Shown: one piece after another, positions 8,878 through 18,175 of the stretch | Layout of the letters: every line of letters starts with the position of its first letter | Numbering within the stretch: position 1 is the first letter of the stretch | Assembly (NCBI GenBank): GCA_030535455.1 | Contig: JAUNJY010000009.1 | Location: 1-64,000 of the forward strand | Source: a bacterium | GTDB lineage: Bacteria; Bacillota; Clostridia; Lachnospirales; Lachnospiraceae | Length of the DNA stretch: 64,000 bases | Direction: 5' to 3' | Notes under the pieces: generated by a model | What the model was told of the DNA's origin: nothing | Seen by the model: the letters and a program-made list of their open reading frames with translations, nothing else | Databases searched by the model: none | Translations under genes and position numbers: made by a program

Positions 8878-8904
8878 ACCCGGTTCTAGGATTTATGAGC
8901 TCTT
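8866..8904. terminator. bidirectional terminator
   Basis: A 13-bp perfect inverted repeat (8866-8878 with 8892-8904) lies between two convergent genes, with TTATTTTT after it on the plus strand. Confidence 0.85.
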
Positions 8905-8911
8905 CTTATTT

Positions 8912-10054
8912 TTAATTATTTTGACTGTAGAAGTCAAAGACTTTATCGAAGTATGGGATTAAAAGTTCATTTGGTGTGGACCATAACTGGTGCTTTGCCC
9001 CTTCAACCATGATAAACTCTACATAATCCGAGCCATTGGCTAACTTATAAAGACCATTTGCCTCTACTAAAGAATCATTTTCTGCCTGGAATAAAAGCAC
9101 AGGAATTTGAATTTTATCCATATTCTCTTGCTTTAATAAGTTCTTTGTCTCGGCAACAGCTGCTTTCAGCCATGCATAAGAGCCACCGCTTCCTTGATAG
9201 TTTTCATTGGCAGACTCTTTTGAATAGTAATAATCATAACGAGCCTTACTAGAAGTAGAACTTCCATCAAAATTATATTCTTCCACATATGGACCATATC
9301 CAAGTAAATATGATTTTTCTTTTCCAATCAGGTCCATTACATTTGCTAATAAGTTTGCAATTCCTTCTGGTGTGGAACCTGTGTTTACATCAAGCATTGG
9401 CGCTGAAAGGACAGCTGCCTTAAAGTATCCTTGATTATTTTCAATAAATCTAGTTGCAATGGCACCACCCATAGAGTGGGCAAATAAGTACATTGGCTTG
9501 CTGCCATTATTCTTCACAACTACTTCATCCATAAACATTTTAAAATCTTTTGCATACTCATCAAAAGAACTAATATAGACAAGCCCTTTATCTTCAACTT
9601 CCCTTGTTGAATTTCCATGTCCACGATGCTCCATGATGTACACATCATATCCTGATTTTAAATAATAGTAGATTACTTCATTATATTTATCTGCATATTC
9701 AGTAAAGCCATGGCTAATTACCACGCTTTTCTCTGCACCTTCCATTTGATACATGCGATAATAAAGACTAATATCCCCATTTTTGAAATATCCGTCAGTA
9801 AGACAGCTCTCCAACATAGGTTCTACTTCATTTTGCATAGTCTCAACGAAATTTTCTTCGGATAAATAAATATTATTTTGTATCTGCGTCAACTCTAATG
9901 TTTGACGTTTCTCTGGTACTGCAATGTCTTTCGACGCACATACGTAAATACCAGCCCCCGCTAAGATAATAATACAAACTAAGACGATGCTTAGCAGTAG
10001 TTTTTTACGTTTTAACATCCTATTCCTCTTTCTGTATAACTTTTTGTCATTCAT
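8912..10054 (-). CDS. membrane-anchored alpha/beta hydrolase, monoacylglycerol-lipase/lysophospholipase type
   Basis: 380 residues. A single N-terminal transmembrane helix (about 17-38) follows a Lys/Arg-rich start, so the catalytic domain is probably outside the membrane. The Hydrolase_4 fold is shown by VVISHGFTEYADKY, EHRGHGNS, the nucleophile elbow AHSMGG, the acid QAENDSLV and the His GAKHQLW. These resemble PldB/YtpA-type lysophospholipases and monoglyceride lipases. The substrate cannot be told from sequence. It is divergent from the deacetylase gene at 10193. Confidence 0.85.
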   Translation of the reverse strand: MNDKKLYRKRNRMLKRKKLLLSIVLVCIIILAGAGIYVCASKDIAVPEKRQTLELTQIQNNIYLSEENFVETMQNEVEPMLESCLTDGYFKNGDISLYYRMYQMEGAEKSVVISHGFTEYADKYNEVIYYYLKSGYDVYIMEHRGHGNSTREVEDKGLVYISSFDEYAKDFKMFMDEVVVKNNGSKPMYLFAHSMGGAIATRFIENNQGYFKAAVLSAPMLDVNTGSTPEGIANLLANVMDLIGKEKSYLLGYGPYVEEYNFDGSSTSSKARYDYYYSKESANENYQGSGGSYAWLKAAVAETKNLLKQENMDKIQIPVLLFQAENDSLVEANGLYKLANGSDYVEFIMVEGAKHQLWSTPNELLIPYFDKVFDFYSQNN

Positions 10055-10192
10055 TCTCTGTATATATCGACATTTTTCTTAACTTACAACAGTGGAAAAC
10101 ATATCAAATTCTTAAACTGCGGACAAAATAGTGGTCTAAAAAAAACCGCAAAAAAATATATTGTAAAAACCACTTTTTAAAGGTGCCATACC

Positions 10193-10981
10193 ATGAATTT
10201 ACAAGAAGAAAATGAGAAAATTCTTTCTTTTATCAAAGTTGGCATTGCCGTCCTATCCATAATCGCGATCTTTGGACTAGGCATCAATTATGTACCTAAT
10301 GCCATTACGGTAACCTCAGGATCCACCCAAAAGAAGCTTCCAATCTACTGCGTGGATACAGATAAGAAACAAGTAGCCATCAGCTTTGATGCCGCCTGGG
10401 GTAATGAACAGACGCAGGGACTTTTAGACTGTCTAAAGAAATATAACGTAAAGGCAACATTCTTTATGACGGGCGGCTGGATTTCCAAATATCCGGAAGA
10501 CGTTAAGAATATATATGCTGCTGGCCACGATCTTGGGAACCACAGTGAAAACCACAAACAGATGTCAAAACTCTCTGCTTCCCAATGTACTTCAGAACTG
10601 ACGTCTCCACATAAAAAAGTCAAAGAACTGGTTGGTATCGATATGATCCTCTTCCGCCCTCCATTTGGTGATTACAACAATACCTTGATTGACTCTGTCC
10701 ATTCCTTAGGCTACCAATGCGTTCAATGGGATGTGGACTCCCTCGATTGGAAAGATTACGATGCAAAAACCATCACCAATCGGATTTTAAAAGACAAACA
10801 TCTTGGAAATGGCTCAATCATCCTGATGCACAATGGTGGAAAGCACACTTTAGAAGCACTGCCTTCAATCATTGAAGGTTTGCAAAAAGAAGGCTATGAG
10901 CTTGTTAAGATCAGCGACCTGATTCTGACCAAAGACTATGAAATGGACCAGGAAGGCCGCCAACATCAAGCAAAGCCATAA
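10193..10981 (+). CDS. polysaccharide deacetylase, PdaB-like sporulation type
   Basis: 262 residues. One N-terminal membrane helix (about 15-35) is followed by a NodB domain. Catalytic motifs are visible in order: SFDAAWG (the PdaB-style motif 1, with Asp then Ala), GNHSENH (metal-binding His pair), RPPFGDYN, WDVDSLDW and LMHNGG. PdaB proteins act on spore cortex or cell-wall peptidoglycan in spore formers. The start is supported by AAGGTG 7 bp upstream. It ends 9 bp from a convergent ABC permease gene. Confidence 0.88.
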   Translation: MNLQEENEKILSFIKVGIAVLSIIAIFGLGINYVPNAITVTSGSTQKKLPIYCVDTDKKQVAISFDAAWGNEQTQGLLDCLKKYNVKATFFMTGGWISKYPEDVKNIYAAGHDLGNHSENHKQMSKLSASQCTSELTSPHKKVKELVGIDMILFRPPFGDYNNTLIDSVHSLGYQCVQWDVDSLDWKDYDAKTITNRILKDKHLGNGSIILMHNGGKHTLEALPSIIEGLQKEGYELVKISDLILTKDYEMDQEGRQHQAKP

Positions 10982-10990
10982 CCTTATTTC

Positions 10991-11845
10991 CTAGGAAATG
11001 ATCTGCAACAAACAAACTATCCAACGTACAGGGCTTAACCCGCTAAATATTTGTAATATATAAGGCATCTGACTTATGGCCACGAAAGTTCCACCCAATA
11101 CAGAACTGAGTGCAGCTATGGCAGATGCCGTAATATTAGCACTTAGTTCCTTTCTAGTAATCCTTACAATGATCACGGCAAAACAGCTGCTAATGAAAGA
11201 AATTAATACGCCCAATCCCATCAGCTTTACAAACGGTATGGTGCATGCTCTGTCAAACAGATACAGACTTCCCAAAGCAATTCCTATCTGCAGCATTACG
11301 GTTAAAAAAGTGGATCCCACATAGCCCATAAAATAGCTTATTTTTCTCTGTCCTGCATATTCAAAACGTGTCTTTACTCCCTCTTGTTCATCTTTTATTT
11401 CTTTGGAGGCGTAGATTGTAGCTATTACCATATAAATCGTAATTAACATGGACAACTTTCGTTCTTCCTGATTCATGCCGGCCTGTTTTGTTGTATCTTT
11501 TTCCATAGAGTCTGCTTTTATCTTCTCTATTTCCTGCTCGGCCTGTTTCTTCCCCTTTGTATAATCCACAATCCGGTCGTATCTTCCTGTAATCTCATCC
11601 GTATGAACCGTGTCAAACTCCGCTTGCAAAACCTTTATCCTATTGTCATTTAAAAATATTTCCTCACAGTCTCTTCTATCACTTTCCTGCCCCAATACCC
11701 CTATTCGTAACTCATTTGATGTAATCTGTTCTGTAATAGCTCCAAAAAGAAAGATGGCTATCGGTACGATCATCATGATCAGATACGTATTTGCCCTGCT
11801 AAATATCCTTGTAAGATTATTTTTCATAACCAGGTAAGTTCCCAT
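10991..11845 (-). CDS. ABC-2 type exporter permease
   Basis: 284 residues with one N-terminal and about five C-terminal membrane helices separated by an extracytoplasmic, charged loop (about 45-140), the ABC-2 pattern. It overlaps the upstream permease gene by 29 bp; the start at 11845 has a strong AAGGAGG. It forms an exporter with the adjacent permease and ATPase. No substrate can be read from sequence; PadR control suggests a drug, antimicrobial peptide or toxic phenolic compound. Confidence 0.82.
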   Translation of the reverse strand: MGTYLVMKNNLTRIFSRANTYLIMMIVPIAIFLFGAITEQITSNELRIGVLGQESDRRDCEEIFLNDNRIKVLQAEFDTVHTDEITGRYDRIVDYTKGKKQAEQEIEKIKADSMEKDTTKQAGMNQEERKLSMLITIYMVIATIYASKEIKDEQEGVKTRFEYAGQRKISYFMGYVGSTFLTVMLQIGIALGSLYLFDRACTIPFVKLMGLGVLISFISSCFAVIIVRITRKELSANITASAIAALSSVLGGTFVAISQMPYILQIFSGLSPVRWIVCLLQIIS

Positions 11846-12584
11846 AGATGTACTCCTCCTTTTTAAAACATTTTACTGAGAATGCTGTAACTACCACACA
11901 AAGAATTAGCACTCCTACAATAATTTCTTTGATTAATTCTGTATTATGATCAAATAAAGCTAAAAAACAGGCTCTGTTAATCCAGGTTAATGGCGAACAA
12001 TTTATAAGAAACTGAAGTATTGCATCACTTGTTCCAAATCGGAAAAATGCTCCTCCAACAATGCCAAATATGCAAATAGGAAAGCTGATTATATTTTTTA
12101 TGATCATAAAATTTTTCATACTTAGACCAATCAATGTGCCTACCGCGCTAATTAGAAGGGAAAGAGTCATAATGAGCAGTATTACAAATATAAAATCTCC
12201 TGTAAGTGGAATATGACAGAAAAATATTGCCCCCACTGAAACGATCATAGAACAGCTGACTAAAACAATGGTTCCACTTACAATCTTTGCTGCCACAATT
12301 ATCTTTGGCTGCACCGGTGCTGCCATAATACGATAAGCGGTATTCTGATAGGCATCATCTTTTCCTGCATAGGCAATGGTCACAATACCAAGGCATAGGC
12401 AAAACAGCGGCATGACCACGCTATAATACTGAAAACTGCTAATCTCATTTCCAAACATTCCTCTTGTAATGGCTCCTAAAACAAGGATAAATATAATCGG
12501 AAAAATAATATTATATCCTAATGCAAAGCCTTCTCTCATCCGACGTTTCAAATTCAATGTTAACATCTGAAAAAATACCTGCAT
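11817..12584 (-). CDS. ABC-2 type exporter permease
   Basis: 255 residues with about six membrane helices in the ABC-2 layout, including SAVGTLIGLSMKNFMIIKN and a final helix before KCFKKEEYIYG. It is the second permease half of the exporter, 12 bp downstream of the ATPase gene and translationally coupled to the next permease. Confidence 0.83.
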   Translation of the reverse strand: MQVFFQMLTLNLKRRMREGFALGYNIIFPIIFILVLGAITRGMFGNEISSFQYYSVVMPLFCLCLGIVTIAYAGKDDAYQNTAYRIMAAPVQPKIIVAAKIVSGTIVLVSCSMIVSVGAIFFCHIPLTGDFIFVILLIMTLSLLISAVGTLIGLSMKNFMIIKNIISFPICIFGIVGGAFFRFGTSDAILQFLINCSPLTWINRACFLALFDHNTELIKEIIVGVLILCVVVTAFSVKCFKKEEYIYGNLPGYEK

Positions 12585-12596
12585 ACTTTCGCCCCC

Positions 12597-13361
12597 CTAT
12601 TCCTCATCCCTTAAGTCATTGCCTGTAATTTCTAAAAAGATATCTTCAAGTGTGTCAATCCCCTGTAATTGATACTGTCTTTTCAATGTATCCTTCTCAC
12701 AATCTACAATCACTAATCCTTTGTCTGCAATTACTAAACGGTTACAAAGAGCATCAATTTCCTCCATGTAATGGGAGATATAAATTACAGTTGTTCCCCT
12801 CCGATTAAGCTCTTTGATTGCAGAAATAATATGGTTCCTGGACTGAGGGTCAATTCCAACGGTTGGTTCATCCATAATCAATAGTTCAGGAGAATGGGCA
12901 ATGGAACACGCAATATTAAGCCTTCTCTTCATGCCACCTGAAAACTTTGCTGGTTTTTCTTTTCTTTGTTCCCACAATCCCACGAATTCCAATGCCTCCT
13001 GTATTCGCTCCTTTCGCTCCTTTGCTCTATAACCATACAAAGAGCAGAAAAAAGAAACATTCTGTTCTGCTGACAGATCGTTATATAATGCGATTTCCTG
13101 TGGCACTATCCCAAGTGATTGCTGCATTTCCTTCTCACACTTCTGCTGTTCGGTCCCATGGAATAAAATCTTACCTTTATCAGCCGCTTCAATGCCTGTG
13201 ATTAATCGGATCGTGGTGCTCTTACCAGCTCCATTAGGCCCAATAAATCCTAGAATTTCCCCTGCGGCAACCGAAAACTCCATTCCATTTAATACATCTT
13301 TGTCTCCATATTTCTTTTCTAATGACCTTACTTCTAACACCCTATCAATTGACTTATTCAT
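12597..13361 (-). CDS. ABC exporter ATP-binding protein
   Basis: 254 residues. Walker A GFIGPNGAGKSTT, Q-loop region LGIVPQEIALYNDLSAEQN, signature FSGGMKRRLNIACS, Walker B LLIMDEPTVGIDP and the switch His in YISHYMEEI are all intact. This DrrA/CcmA-like class energises export through two ABC-2 permeases. It is first in the operon, preceded by GGGAG and by a palindromic operator at 13412-13431. Confidence 0.93.
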   Translation of the reverse strand: MNKSIDRVLEVRSLEKKYGDKDVLNGMEFSVAAGEILGFIGPNGAGKSTTIRLITGIEAADKGKILFHGTEQQKCEKEMQQSLGIVPQEIALYNDLSAEQNVSFFCSLYGYRAKERKERIQEALEFVGLWEQRKEKPAKFSGGMKRRLNIACSIAHSPELLIMDEPTVGIDPQSRNHIISAIKELNRRGTTVIYISHYMEEIDALCNRLVIADKGLVIVDCEKDTLKRQYQLQGIDTLEDIFLEITGNDLRDEE

Positions 13362-13411
13362 AAAAAGCTCCCTCTCTTTCTAAATTAATCAATCTTGTTT
13401 ACCAAACGTTT

Positions 13412-13431
13412 AATATCCAACGTTGGATATT
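13412..13431. promoter_or_regulatory. probable PadR operator in front of the ABC operon
   Basis: A perfect 20-bp palindrome with core ATCCAACGTTGGAT lies 51 bp before the ATPase start. Related sites with CCAACGTT and CCAACATTGG stand in front of the padR gene itself, which supports it as the regulator's binding site. Confidence 0.75.
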
Positions 13432-13503
13432 GAGATTATAAAAATCCATGTCCCCATTCTTTTATAAACAGGGACCGTTATCCTCTGAAACTTTTTCTCT
13501 TTT

Positions 13504-14223
13504 CTATAGCTGCTTCTTCAATTCTTCGATCATCCGATCCAGATTCTGAATTGCTTTTGACGGATCATCTAATACTTCTTTTTTTAGCTGTTCTGCCAGC
13601 AGCAGACTTTGTCTTAGAGATGGCTCCTTTTCATTTAGCTCATAATTTTCAGAGTCAAACGTCTTAATAAAATTAATCATTGTTTCACTTTCCGCTACAT
13701 ATTGATCTAAATTAACAAGCAATTCTTCATGCCAGGCAATTTGTGCTTTTATTGAATCTATGGACATCTGGAAACTTAGCTTCATAAGATTGCTTACTGA
13801 TCCTGCTGTCTTTATCTTAGACCAATTAGTCCAATATGTTTCCTGTTCTTTTAATCCATCTATATGCTTTTTGATAATCTGCTCCATCTTCTCCTTTGAA
13901 AGTGTGCTTAGCATAGGTGCAGTTATAAATTTCATAGATCCCACATTGGTAATTGGTAATGCAAGTTCTGCCTCCATCTCCTTAATCAGAGTCTTTCTTC
14001 CAAGCTCAGTAATCTGATAAATCTTCCGTACTCTTGATCCTGTTCGCTCCTCTTTTAAGACCTCAATGTTTTTCTCTTTCTCTAGCTTTGTCAGCGCATA
14101 GTAAATAGAACCTGACTGAATTTTCGCCCATTGCTCTACCCCCTGTAATTGTAAGAACTTTTGTATTTCATATCCATGAGTTGGTTTTACATTTAAATAA
14201 GATAAAATAATACCACGTATCAT
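13504..14223 (-). CDS. PadR-family transcriptional repressor
   Basis: 239 residues from Met at 14223, which has AAAGGAG 7 bp upstream; an in-frame ATG at 14250 has none. The N-terminal winged helix (IRGIILSYLNVKPTHGYEIQ.. then SGSIYYALTKLEKE) is typical of PadR. The C-terminal half (Vir_C type) is a long helical dimerisation region. PadR proteins usually repress a neighbouring exporter until a ligand binds. Operator-like sequences precede both this gene and the ABC operon, so autoregulation is likely. Confidence 0.9.
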   Translation of the reverse strand: MIRGIILSYLNVKPTHGYEIQKFLQLQGVEQWAKIQSGSIYYALTKLEKEKNIEVLKEERTGSRVRKIYQITELGRKTLIKEMEAELALPITNVGSMKFITAPMLSTLSKEKMEQIIKKHIDGLKEQETYWTNWSKIKTAGSVSNLMKLSFQMSIDSIKAQIAWHEELLVNLDQYVAESETMINFIKTFDSENYELNEKEPSLRQSLLLAEQLKKEVLDDPSKAIQNLDRMIEELKKQL

Positions 14224-14250
14224 ATCCGTTCTCCTTTTTGTTCTTTTCAT

Positions 14251-14297
14251 ATATATCCAACGTTTAGTATATTATATGCCCAACATTGGATATTGTC
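14251..14297. promoter_or_regulatory. probable PadR operators in front of padR
   Basis: Two partial palindromes, ATATCCAACGTTTAGTATAT (14253-14272) and CCAACATTGGATAT (14280-14293), match the perfect operator at 13412-13431. They overlap the expected promoter of padR. Confidence 0.65.
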
Positions 14298-14444
14298 AAT
14301 CATTTCCATATTTATTTTTCTTTTATCTATTAGAGCTCTGTGTTTTGAATATGTAATTAGTAGAGATCACCATGTCTCCTCCAGATTAGATAGGCAGTGA
14401 CTGACTTTATAGGGAAGGATTCGGAGAGCACTTTCCTAAAGAGC

Positions 14445-14484
14445 AAAAAAAAAGAAGCTATCCAAAATAATGGATAACTTCTTC
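14445..14484 (-). terminator. terminator of tRNA-Glu
   Basis: On the minus strand AGAAGTTATCCA pairs with TGGATAGCTTCT, followed by a run of nine T. It lies about 25 bp after the tRNA. Confidence 0.8.
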
Positions 14485-14507
14485 TTCATTCTAACCTAAA
14501 ATTATGA

Positions 14508-14579
14508 TGACTCTAAGGGGATTTGAACCCCTGTTACCGCCGTGAAAGGGCGGTGTCTTAACCGCTTGACCATAGAGCC
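14508..14579 (-). tRNA. tRNA-Glu (UUC)
   Basis: A 72-nt cloverleaf without encoded CCA. The acceptor stem GGCUCUA/UAGAGUC, anticodon arm CCGCC-CUUUCAC-GGCGG and T arm AGGGG-UUCAAAU-CCCCU all pair. The anticodon is UUC. The other 230 bp between here and the padR operators show no gene. Confidence 0.95.
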
Positions 14580-14752
14580 TTGCTACCTCTTAAGTATATC
14601 ACAAGAAAAAGTATCAGTCAATACTTTTTTCTATCTTTTTTTCTAAAATTATTCTTTTTTCAAAATATATCGATACAATACTTTTCATACTGGCATTTTT
14701 CTCTCTTATTCGATATAATAATTTCTAACTAAAATGAAGGGATATTTTTTAA

Positions 14753-15886
14753 ATGAAAAGAAACTATGGAATTGATTTATTAAGAATTATTGCAATGCTT
14801 ATGATTCCCATCCTCCATATTCTAGGACAAGGAGGAATACTTGCTACACTTCCTAAATTAAGTATTAAATATGAACTTGCTTGGCTTCTTGAAACAGCTT
14901 GCTACTGTGCTGTCAATTGTTTTGCTTTAATTAGTGGATATGTAGGCATTAATACCAAATTTAAATATTACAGGGGACTGGTATTATGGTTACAGGTAAT
15001 TTTCTATACCCTATTAATCACAGCTATTTTTACATATACTATGCCAAATGCAATTTCTGGTGAGACATGGATGAAGGCAATTACTCCATTCTCCTCACGA
15101 CAGTATTGGTATTTTACTGCATACTTAACACTATTTTTATTTATACCGTTTATTAATCTAGGGATCCATTATCTTTCCCTTAGACAGCTAAAAGCACTCG
15201 GTATTACTATTATTGCGACATTTTCAATTTGGGAAACATTTTCGAAAAATGACATGTTTATGCTTGGAAATGGATATTCCTTTGTATGGCTTACTGCTCT
15301 TTATATTTTAGGTGCAATCATTCAAAAGACTGAATTTGGATTTAAACTTAATAAAATTACACTGTTCTTTACCTACAGTGGTTGTATTTTTATCAGTTGG
15401 TTCTTTAGACGATATTTTTCCTTACATCCAGTAAAAGAACTTGATCCAAATCTTCTTATTTCTTATATATCGCCAACTATTTTAATTGCAGCAATTTCAT
15501 TATTACTTTTATGCTCCAAGCTGACTTTTAAATCCAGACTTTCTATACGCTTAATTAAATTTTTCTCACCACTTGCCTTTAGTGTCTATTTAATCCATGT
15601 CCATCCACTTATATGGTACTATGTGTTTAATAACCGCTTTATAAAATATTGCTCGTATTCTGGAGCTTCCTTAATGCTTTATGTTCTATTAACAGCTCTT
15701 GCAATCTTTTTCTTATGTACTACGATTGACTTTATACGACAATATTTATTTGGACTACTCCGCATAAATACACTTTGTAAACGCCTTCTTTCTTTCACTG
15801 AGACAAAAGAAACATCCTCTTCTGTAATTGCTTTCACTACTACAGAGGAGGAACCTCGTTTGCAGCATACCGGCTCTGTTTCCTAA
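14753..15886 (+). CDS. acyltransferase 3 family membrane protein
   Basis: 377 residues with about ten membrane helices. The N-terminus GIDLLRIIAMLMIPILHI carries the family's conserved Arg and His. Members O-acylate extracellular polysaccharides or cell-wall polymers, or act in their export; the acceptor is unknown here. The soluble C-terminus is Ser/Thr/Glu-rich. It stands alone between two homologous tRNA genes on the opposite strand and has its own terminator. Confidence 0.85.
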   Translation: MKRNYGIDLLRIIAMLMIPILHILGQGGILATLPKLSIKYELAWLLETACYCAVNCFALISGYVGINTKFKYYRGLVLWLQVIFYTLLITAIFTYTMPNAISGETWMKAITPFSSRQYWYFTAYLTLFLFIPFINLGIHYLSLRQLKALGITIIATFSIWETFSKNDMFMLGNGYSFVWLTALYILGAIIQKTEFGFKLNKITLFFTYSGCIFISWFFRRYFSLHPVKELDPNLLISYISPTILIAAISLLLLCSKLTFKSRLSIRLIKFFSPLAFSVYLIHVHPLIWYYVFNNRFIKYCSYSGASLMLYVLLTALAIFFLCTTIDFIRQYLFGLLRINTLCKRLLSFTETKETSSSVIAFTTTEEEPRLQHTGSVS

Positions 15887-15907
15887 AACCTAGATCTGTA
15901 TAAGATA

Positions 15908-15966
15908 AAAAAAGTGATATCGCATTAACGATTTTTTAATCGTTAGTGTGACACCACCTTTTTTAT
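15908..15966. terminator. terminator between acyltransferase and tRNA-like gene
   Basis: CATTAACGATT and AATCGTTAGTG pair around a TTTT loop, extended by AAAAAAGTG/CACcTTTTTT. T-runs on both strands let it serve both converging units. Confidence 0.8.
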
Positions 15967-15983
15967 ATCCAATATTTCCTCTA

Positions 15984-16055
15984 TTACTCTAAGAGGATTC
16001 GAACCTCTGTTTCTACCATAAAACGGCAGCGTCTTAGCCACTTGACGATAGAGTC
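15984..16055 (-). tRNA. tRNA-Glu-like gene with UUU anticodon (nominal tRNA-Lys)
   Basis: A 72-nt cloverleaf that matches tRNA-Glu at 14508-14579 in about 56 of 72 positions, with all arms of equal length. The anticodon arm is CUGCC-GUUUUAU-GGUAG, so the anticodon is UUU (Lys). The T arm AGAGG-UUCGAAU-CCUCU is intact with compensatory changes. The acceptor stem pairs at positions 2-7, but position 1 (G) faces A72. The body does not look like a standard tRNA-Lys. It may be a recoded duplicate, a special-purpose tRNA or a pseudo-tRNA. Confidence 0.75.
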
Positions 16056-16084
16056 ATATCTTATCATTCGTATGAAACAGACTG

Positions 16085-17428
16085 CTACTTCAACGGAATT
16101 TTGATCAGAATTTCAAATACTTTTTTATCACAATCTGGCTTAAACATAAACATGCCATCTAATCGTTGAACTGTATTTTCAATACTGTCCATTCCTAATC
16201 CGTGTAACTTTCTATCTACTTTGGTAGTTACCAACTTGTCCTTTTCATAACGAAGTACTCCGTTAAAAGAATTCTGCTCGTAAATCACCAGCCGTTTATT
16301 CTTTACATAAGTCCTAAACGTAATCCACCTATGCTCCTCTGAATCTTGTTTTATACATGCTTCAAATGCATTGTTTGCAATATTATTAAATATCCTGCTA
16401 AACTCTAGCTCACTGATGGCAATATCTTCAGGCACATAGCAATTTGCAGTAAATTCAATACCATTCTGCCTACACTTTTCATCTAATCCATTTAAAATAA
16501 TATCAATTATAAGTGAATTGGAATATCTTTGATACTGTTGCAAGATTTCAGTCAAATGGTCATCTGTCTGTTTTAACAAACGTCGTGCCTCATTAACCTC
16601 GCCACTCTCAATAAAACGTACCGCATTCTCCAAAATCGCCTTGTGATCATGCTGATATACTTTCCATGTCTTATGAGTATCACTCTGCTTACTGTACAAC
16701 TGCTTCTGGTATTCCAGCTGCATCGTCGTAATCTCATGTAACATATTATTTTCAATCCATCGTATCGACTTGTATGTCATGATCAGTAAACAAAAAAAAC
16801 AAGTATCGATTGCTGCATAACTGAGGAGCGCCATAAATGTATGGTTTGTCCCATCAATTACATAATAGTTAATATATTCCATATTAATCATCAATATCAT
16901 CAATGTAACTTTGGTGACCGAGATTGTACTTAATGCACTCTTGTGTATTAACATCGTCTTTACTTTTTGTAAATTTGCCTCATTATCAAAAAAAGCTCCT
17001 AATACAAACATACATAAGCCGGTAATCATAAATGAAAATAAATAGAAGTGTGTATTTGCATTTACACTTTTCATACTGATATTTAAACACAGGGCAATAA
17101 GAACTATTGTAACACCATGTATTAGGATCAGATGAAACATAACGTTTGCACAAATAAGAAATATATTAAAAATTCTCTCTCGAAATGCAAGCATGCCACA
17201 AGCCATATATGACAACATGGCCAACAAATGTAACCAGGGCAAGAACACTTGATACGTAATCAAACTCATATAAACTAGAGTTATTATGGCTGGGAAAACA
17301 GCTAATATTTTCCACTTTTTTATTCTCGGATGTAATATACTGCATGTATACTGAAAAAAGTACAAATTAAATATATACGTAACAAAAAAACAGATTACCC
17401 ACATAATCTGATTATAAACTAACTTCAT
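16085..17428 (-). CDS. AgrC-like sensor histidine kinase (GHKL, HPK10)
   Basis: 447 residues. About six or seven membrane helices fill residues 1-220, the AgrC-type sensor. The phospho-acceptor region reads YQHDHKAILENAV, followed by the N box SRIFNNIANNAFEA and the G box HGLGMDSIENT. Such kinases sense cyclic autoinducing peptides or other peptides. The partner response regulator gene lies 15 bp upstream. No agrB or agrD-like gene is visible nearby, so this pair either listens to a peptide made elsewhere or senses something else. Confidence 0.88.
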   Translation of the reverse strand: MKLVYNQIMWVICFFVTYIFNLYFFQYTCSILHPRIKKWKILAVFPAIITLVYMSLITYQVFLPWLHLLAMLSYMACGMLAFRERIFNIFLICANVMFHLILIHGVTIVLIALCLNISMKSVNANTHFYLFSFMITGLCMFVLGAFFDNEANLQKVKTMLIHKSALSTISVTKVTLMILMINMEYINYYVIDGTNHTFMALLSYAAIDTCFFCLLIMTYKSIRWIENNMLHEITTMQLEYQKQLYSKQSDTHKTWKVYQHDHKAILENAVRFIESGEVNEARRLLKQTDDHLTEILQQYQRYSNSLIIDIILNGLDEKCRQNGIEFTANCYVPEDIAISELEFSRIFNNIANNAFEACIKQDSEEHRWITFRTYVKNKRLVIYEQNSFNGVLRYEKDKLVTTKVDRKLHGLGMDSIENTVQRLDGMFMFKPDCDKKVFEILIKIPLK

Positions 17429-17443
17429 GCTAATACTCCACAG

Positions 17444-18175
17444 CTAAATCACAATATGATCAAATTCATACTGCATAAGCTCCTCTTTGAATAAATTGGC
17501 ATATTTTCTACCAATCGGTATGCTGTAATCTCCTCTTAACTTACACTCTGCCTTTGTATATGTTTCAATATAGGCTGCATTTACTATATATGATTTATGA
17601 CAACGAATAAAGCCGTGTTCTCTAATCTTCTCTTCGATACTGCCTAATGTGCTTGTATATTCTTCTACTCCGCCGTCCTCTTTATATAGAAACAGCGTCT
17701 TATTCACACATTCAATATAAGTAATCTCAGAGAGCTCCATCACAATCCTTTTTTTCTTAGTGTAAATGATTAATTTTTTTGCGTTCTTTTTTTCTATTTG
17801 ATTAATTGCTTTCTTTAGTACTTCTTGTAACTTTGTCTGATAATGAAAATCTTTTAGAATATAATTTAATGGTTCTACTTCAAAGGAATCAATCGCATAT
17901 TCCTTGCTGGAAGACAAAAATATGATTTCACCGTTAAACCCAAAATCTCGCAGTTGTTTTGCTGTCCCGATCCCATTAATTTCTTTCATAATCATATCCA
18001 TAATTATGATATCAAACGTATTTACTTTATCTTCTAGTTCAAATAAAAGGCTCTCACCATTTATAAATGTCTGTACACTTAAGTCTAACTGAGTTTCTTT
18101 TCCGATTTGCTGTATAATTCTAGTACATGTCTCTAGAAAAAATGCATCATCGTCGCATAAACAAATATTAATCAT
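17444..18175 (-). CDS. LytTR response regulator (AgrA-like)
   Basis: 243 residues from Met at 18175 (INICLCDDD), directly behind GGGGGAGG; an in-frame ATG 66 bp upstream lacks support. The receiver domain has the acidic pair CDDD and phospho-Asp in DIIIMDMIM. The LytTR DNA-binding domain (about 140-243) shows FIRCHKSYIVNAAYIETY and IPIGRKYANLF. It is the first gene of the pair with the AgrC-like kinase. Confidence 0.9.
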   Translation of the reverse strand: MINICLCDDDAFFLETCTRIIQQIGKETQLDLSVQTFINGESLLFELEDKVNTFDIIIMDMIMKEINGIGTAKQLRDFGFNGEIIFLSSSKEYAIDSFEVEPLNYILKDFHYQTKLQEVLKKAINQIEKKNAKKLIIYTKKKRIVMELSEITYIECVNKTLFLYKEDGGVEEYTSTLGSIEEKIREHGFIRCHKSYIVNAAYIETYTKAECKLRGDYSIPIGRKYANLFKEELMQYEFDHIVI

